Shown here one piece after another: positions 61,906 through 64,000 of a stretch of DNA of 64,000 nt. Positions within the stretch are counted from its first letter, which is position 1. Each line of letters starts with the position of its first letter. Both the position numbers and the translations under genes were made by a program. The stretch comes from Plectrocnemia conspersa (Eukaryota; Arthropoda; Insecta; Trichoptera; Polycentropodidae), in NCBI GenBank assembly GCA_009617715.1, contig VTFK01000021.1:372001-436000 (forward strand), written 5' to 3'. The notes beneath the pieces were generated by a model. The model had not been told where the DNA came from. It saw only the letters and a list, made by a program, of their open reading frames with translations, and made no database searches.

Positions 61906-63555
61906 AATATATATTTTTGTGCTTTATTATGAAATTTAAACGACAATAATAACCTACACTTATTTTTAGTACGATGTTTAATATAAGTAGTATAGGGTTT
62001 ACAAAATAATTTTATAGTGACGTTAGAATATAAGAGCAAAGTATAATTTAAAAGTTCATAGTGAACTTTCAACGGCAATTACGATAGAAAACAATCTAAA
62101 AAAATCGTTTCTTATGGTTATCTTATGGTTTTATTTTATAAAAAAATTATAAAATAAAACCACAAGTTATACCTAAAAAACTTATCAAGAAACCTAGTGC
62201 TTAGCATTAAATTCGTGCAATAAAAAACATATTAGACAATAAAAAAGTATTGATATACGTTTTTAGTAGTTAGCATTTCTGTATATTTTTTAAAATATAA
62301 TTAAGAAACAAAAAATGAATATAACCAAAACATTAGAACTCGATTATAAACCAGTTAAATACATAAATCGCCATAAAAAAAGTAATTAAATGTAATTCAG
62401 AAAATAGTTATATCACGAAAAACGCATGAGATACAATTTTTGTGTATAGAGTATTAATGTATATTTTACCCCTTTTTTGTTGTCCCAAAAGCAAATCACA
62501 AGTGTTTTATATTGACATAATACATAAATTAGAGTCAGTTAGCAATAAAAACGAAGTACATTAAAGCATTTTATTTTGTATTAACCTTTTATTAAAAATA
62601 CTACATTTCTTTAATGTGTAACTTAAAGTATTGTCATTATCATTATCCGTTTAATAACAGTTTTCTTTATGAAATTCAGGTTTGTTTTAAGAGCTTATTA
62701 TATTATTTATACATTATTTTAGTTTCTTGTAAGTTTGTTTTGGATCATTTTATTAATTTTTTCATGGTATCAATAATTTACATGATATTAAAAAGTGCAA
62801 GCTTTGTATATATTCTAGTTAGTACCCATCCAGGTAAGTTCACAAATGTGACTCTCTATCCAACTATCTCTAGACACAACTTCTAAAACTAATTAAAACA
62901 AAAACATTAATAAACTTTGTCAATTATAAACATACCACACATACCTTTGTATCGGATCTGGATAAGGAACAGTTACAAGCACGTCTATTACTATTATATA
63001 TAGATTAAAATATCTCAATAATTATGAATAAAAAAAATTATATATCTATTTCAATAATATAAATAATTTTGAAAACATACTAATTGTATAAACTATACAT
63101 ATTTATGTTTAAAATTTGTTAGTGAAATAAATATATATAAACTAATAAGTTGGTTATAATTTAGGGAGATAATTAAAATAAATATAAGAAAGAACCATAA
63201 CTTAAGTGATAGTTTGAGTACATTTCACTGAAGATCTGAAAATTGTCATGTTGTCATGTTGTAAAGCAATATGTGCTTGTATTGAAATTTAAGGTTGTTT
63301 TTACGTCGTCACTGATACACGATATAAGTGGGTTAGTATGGTTTCGGAAAAAAATTAAAATGTATGAAAATGAGATGAATATGCATTTTTTAAAGGTGTA
63401 CTATATTTTATTTTGATAGTTTAATTTTAAGTGACTTGCAATTTAGAAAAAAATAGTATCCACACAGGGGAGGAATATGTTAAAATGTGCCTAATTAATT
63501 GTTTATAGAGTAAAATTTCAATTATTATAGTTAACGCTTCGTTTCTATTATATTT
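61906..63555. other. AT-rich, no gene recognised
   Basis: The 90-codon plus frame (62614-62886) and 73-codon minus frame (61857-62078) are low-complexity chance frames. Confidence 0.55.
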
Positions 63556-63559
63556 AATA

Positions 63560-63600
63560 TTGCTCTAAGGGCCGCAATGGCGGTAAGCTCTTTAGAGCAA
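63560..63600. repeat. Nested hairpin
   Basis: Outer stem TTGCTCTAA/TTAGAGCAA (9 bp, perfect) with an inner CCGC-aatg-GCGG stem in the 23-nt loop. No match elsewhere in the window. It may be an end of an unidentified element or a structured RNA segment. Confidence 0.6.
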
Positions 63601-64000
63601 GGTTCCAAAATATGTTTAATAAATTAAAGCTTAGAGTCCAGGTGTTTAACGCTTATTTTCCATTTTACATTACTGTTCTGTTTATTTTTAAATGTAGTGG
63701 CAGTGTTTTTCTACGTTTTGTAAAAAATTGCTTCTGTTTCAATACGGTTCATTTATTTTTTAACCTCTCAAAATATTTTTATATGATTTTGAAAGCTAAT
63801 TGTAATTTAATCGCGATTGGTTTAAGATCGTTAGCACATGTTATAATATCTGTATCGCTTTTTTTATTTTAGGGATATTGTTTGTATACAAAATAAAGAG
63901 AAAACTTCCGTGATGAATTTCAGATGGAATTTTACGCAGTATCGAGTGTTTATTATTAAGTGAAACAACATAGCTTCTATTTATAAAGTATGAGCGTTCT
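63601..64000. other. AT-rich, nothing recognised
   Basis: The 86-codon plus frame at 63612-63872 is F/L/V-rich without a recognisable domain or splice support. Confidence 0.5.

Noticed and set aside
62614..62886. 90-codon hydrophobic plus frame
   Set aside because: Low-complexity F/L/I/Y composition as expected from AT-rich DNA; no domain or splice evidence.

Overview
This window looks like nuclear DNA from an insect (at least an arthropod). It is strongly AT-rich and has no bacterial-style gene packing. It carries old copies of element types common in insect genomes: a mariner transposon, jockey/CR1-type LINE fragments, tRNA-derived SINEs, a hAT-type MITE, long inverted-repeat elements and long (AT)n microsatellites. 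I do not recognise a species, and no complete host gene is visible. Most of the window is best read as intergenic or long-intron sequence.

The one plausible host coding piece is a GC- and CpG-rich block at about 40.69-41.05 kb. On the minus strand it is bounded by a good splice acceptor and a good splice donor, with one frame open from end to end (120 codons). I cannot assign it to a family.

Layout. 0-13 kb: pieces of a long-arm inverted-repeat element (1-210, 2640-3070, and a paired copy at 10.89-12.58 kb), a tRNA-derived SINE (3.3-3.6 kb), copies of a roughly 120-bp dispersed repeat (0.94, 3.94 and 4.11 kb), a jockey RT fossil (5.6-6.2 kb), a 220-bp hAT MITE with intact target-site duplication (8.6 kb), and an (AT)n run (12.8 kb). 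13-24 kb: mostly AT-rich DNA with several GC-richer islands that could be regulatory, plus a 1.06-kb inverted-repeat element (19.0-20.1 kb). 24-36 kb: two copies of a fold-back-bearing repeat (24.2 and 31.6 kb), a 5'-truncated LINE ending in a strong hairpin (28.1-29.3 kb) and an older copy of the same LINE (34.6-35.4 kb). 36-48 kb: SINE tails, a LINE C-terminal fossil (38.1-38.6 kb), decayed repeat blocks, the candidate exon and an inverted-repeat pair around a second SINE (46.5-47.5 kb). 48-64 kb: another jockey fossil, a candidate enhancer-like block (48.8-49.3 kb), a dead mariner (49.6-50.86 kb), a second (AT)n run, and further copies of the dispersed repeats.

The most interesting pattern is a 3'-terminal hairpin shared by the LINE at 28 kb and by SINE copies at 3.5, 18.9, 37.5 and 46.8 kb. 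The loop is nearly the same while the stem changes in a compensatory way. This suggests a LINE/SINE partnership in which the LINE's reverse transcriptase recognises loop sequence plus stem structure. All statements come from reading the sequence by eye; no database search was run.
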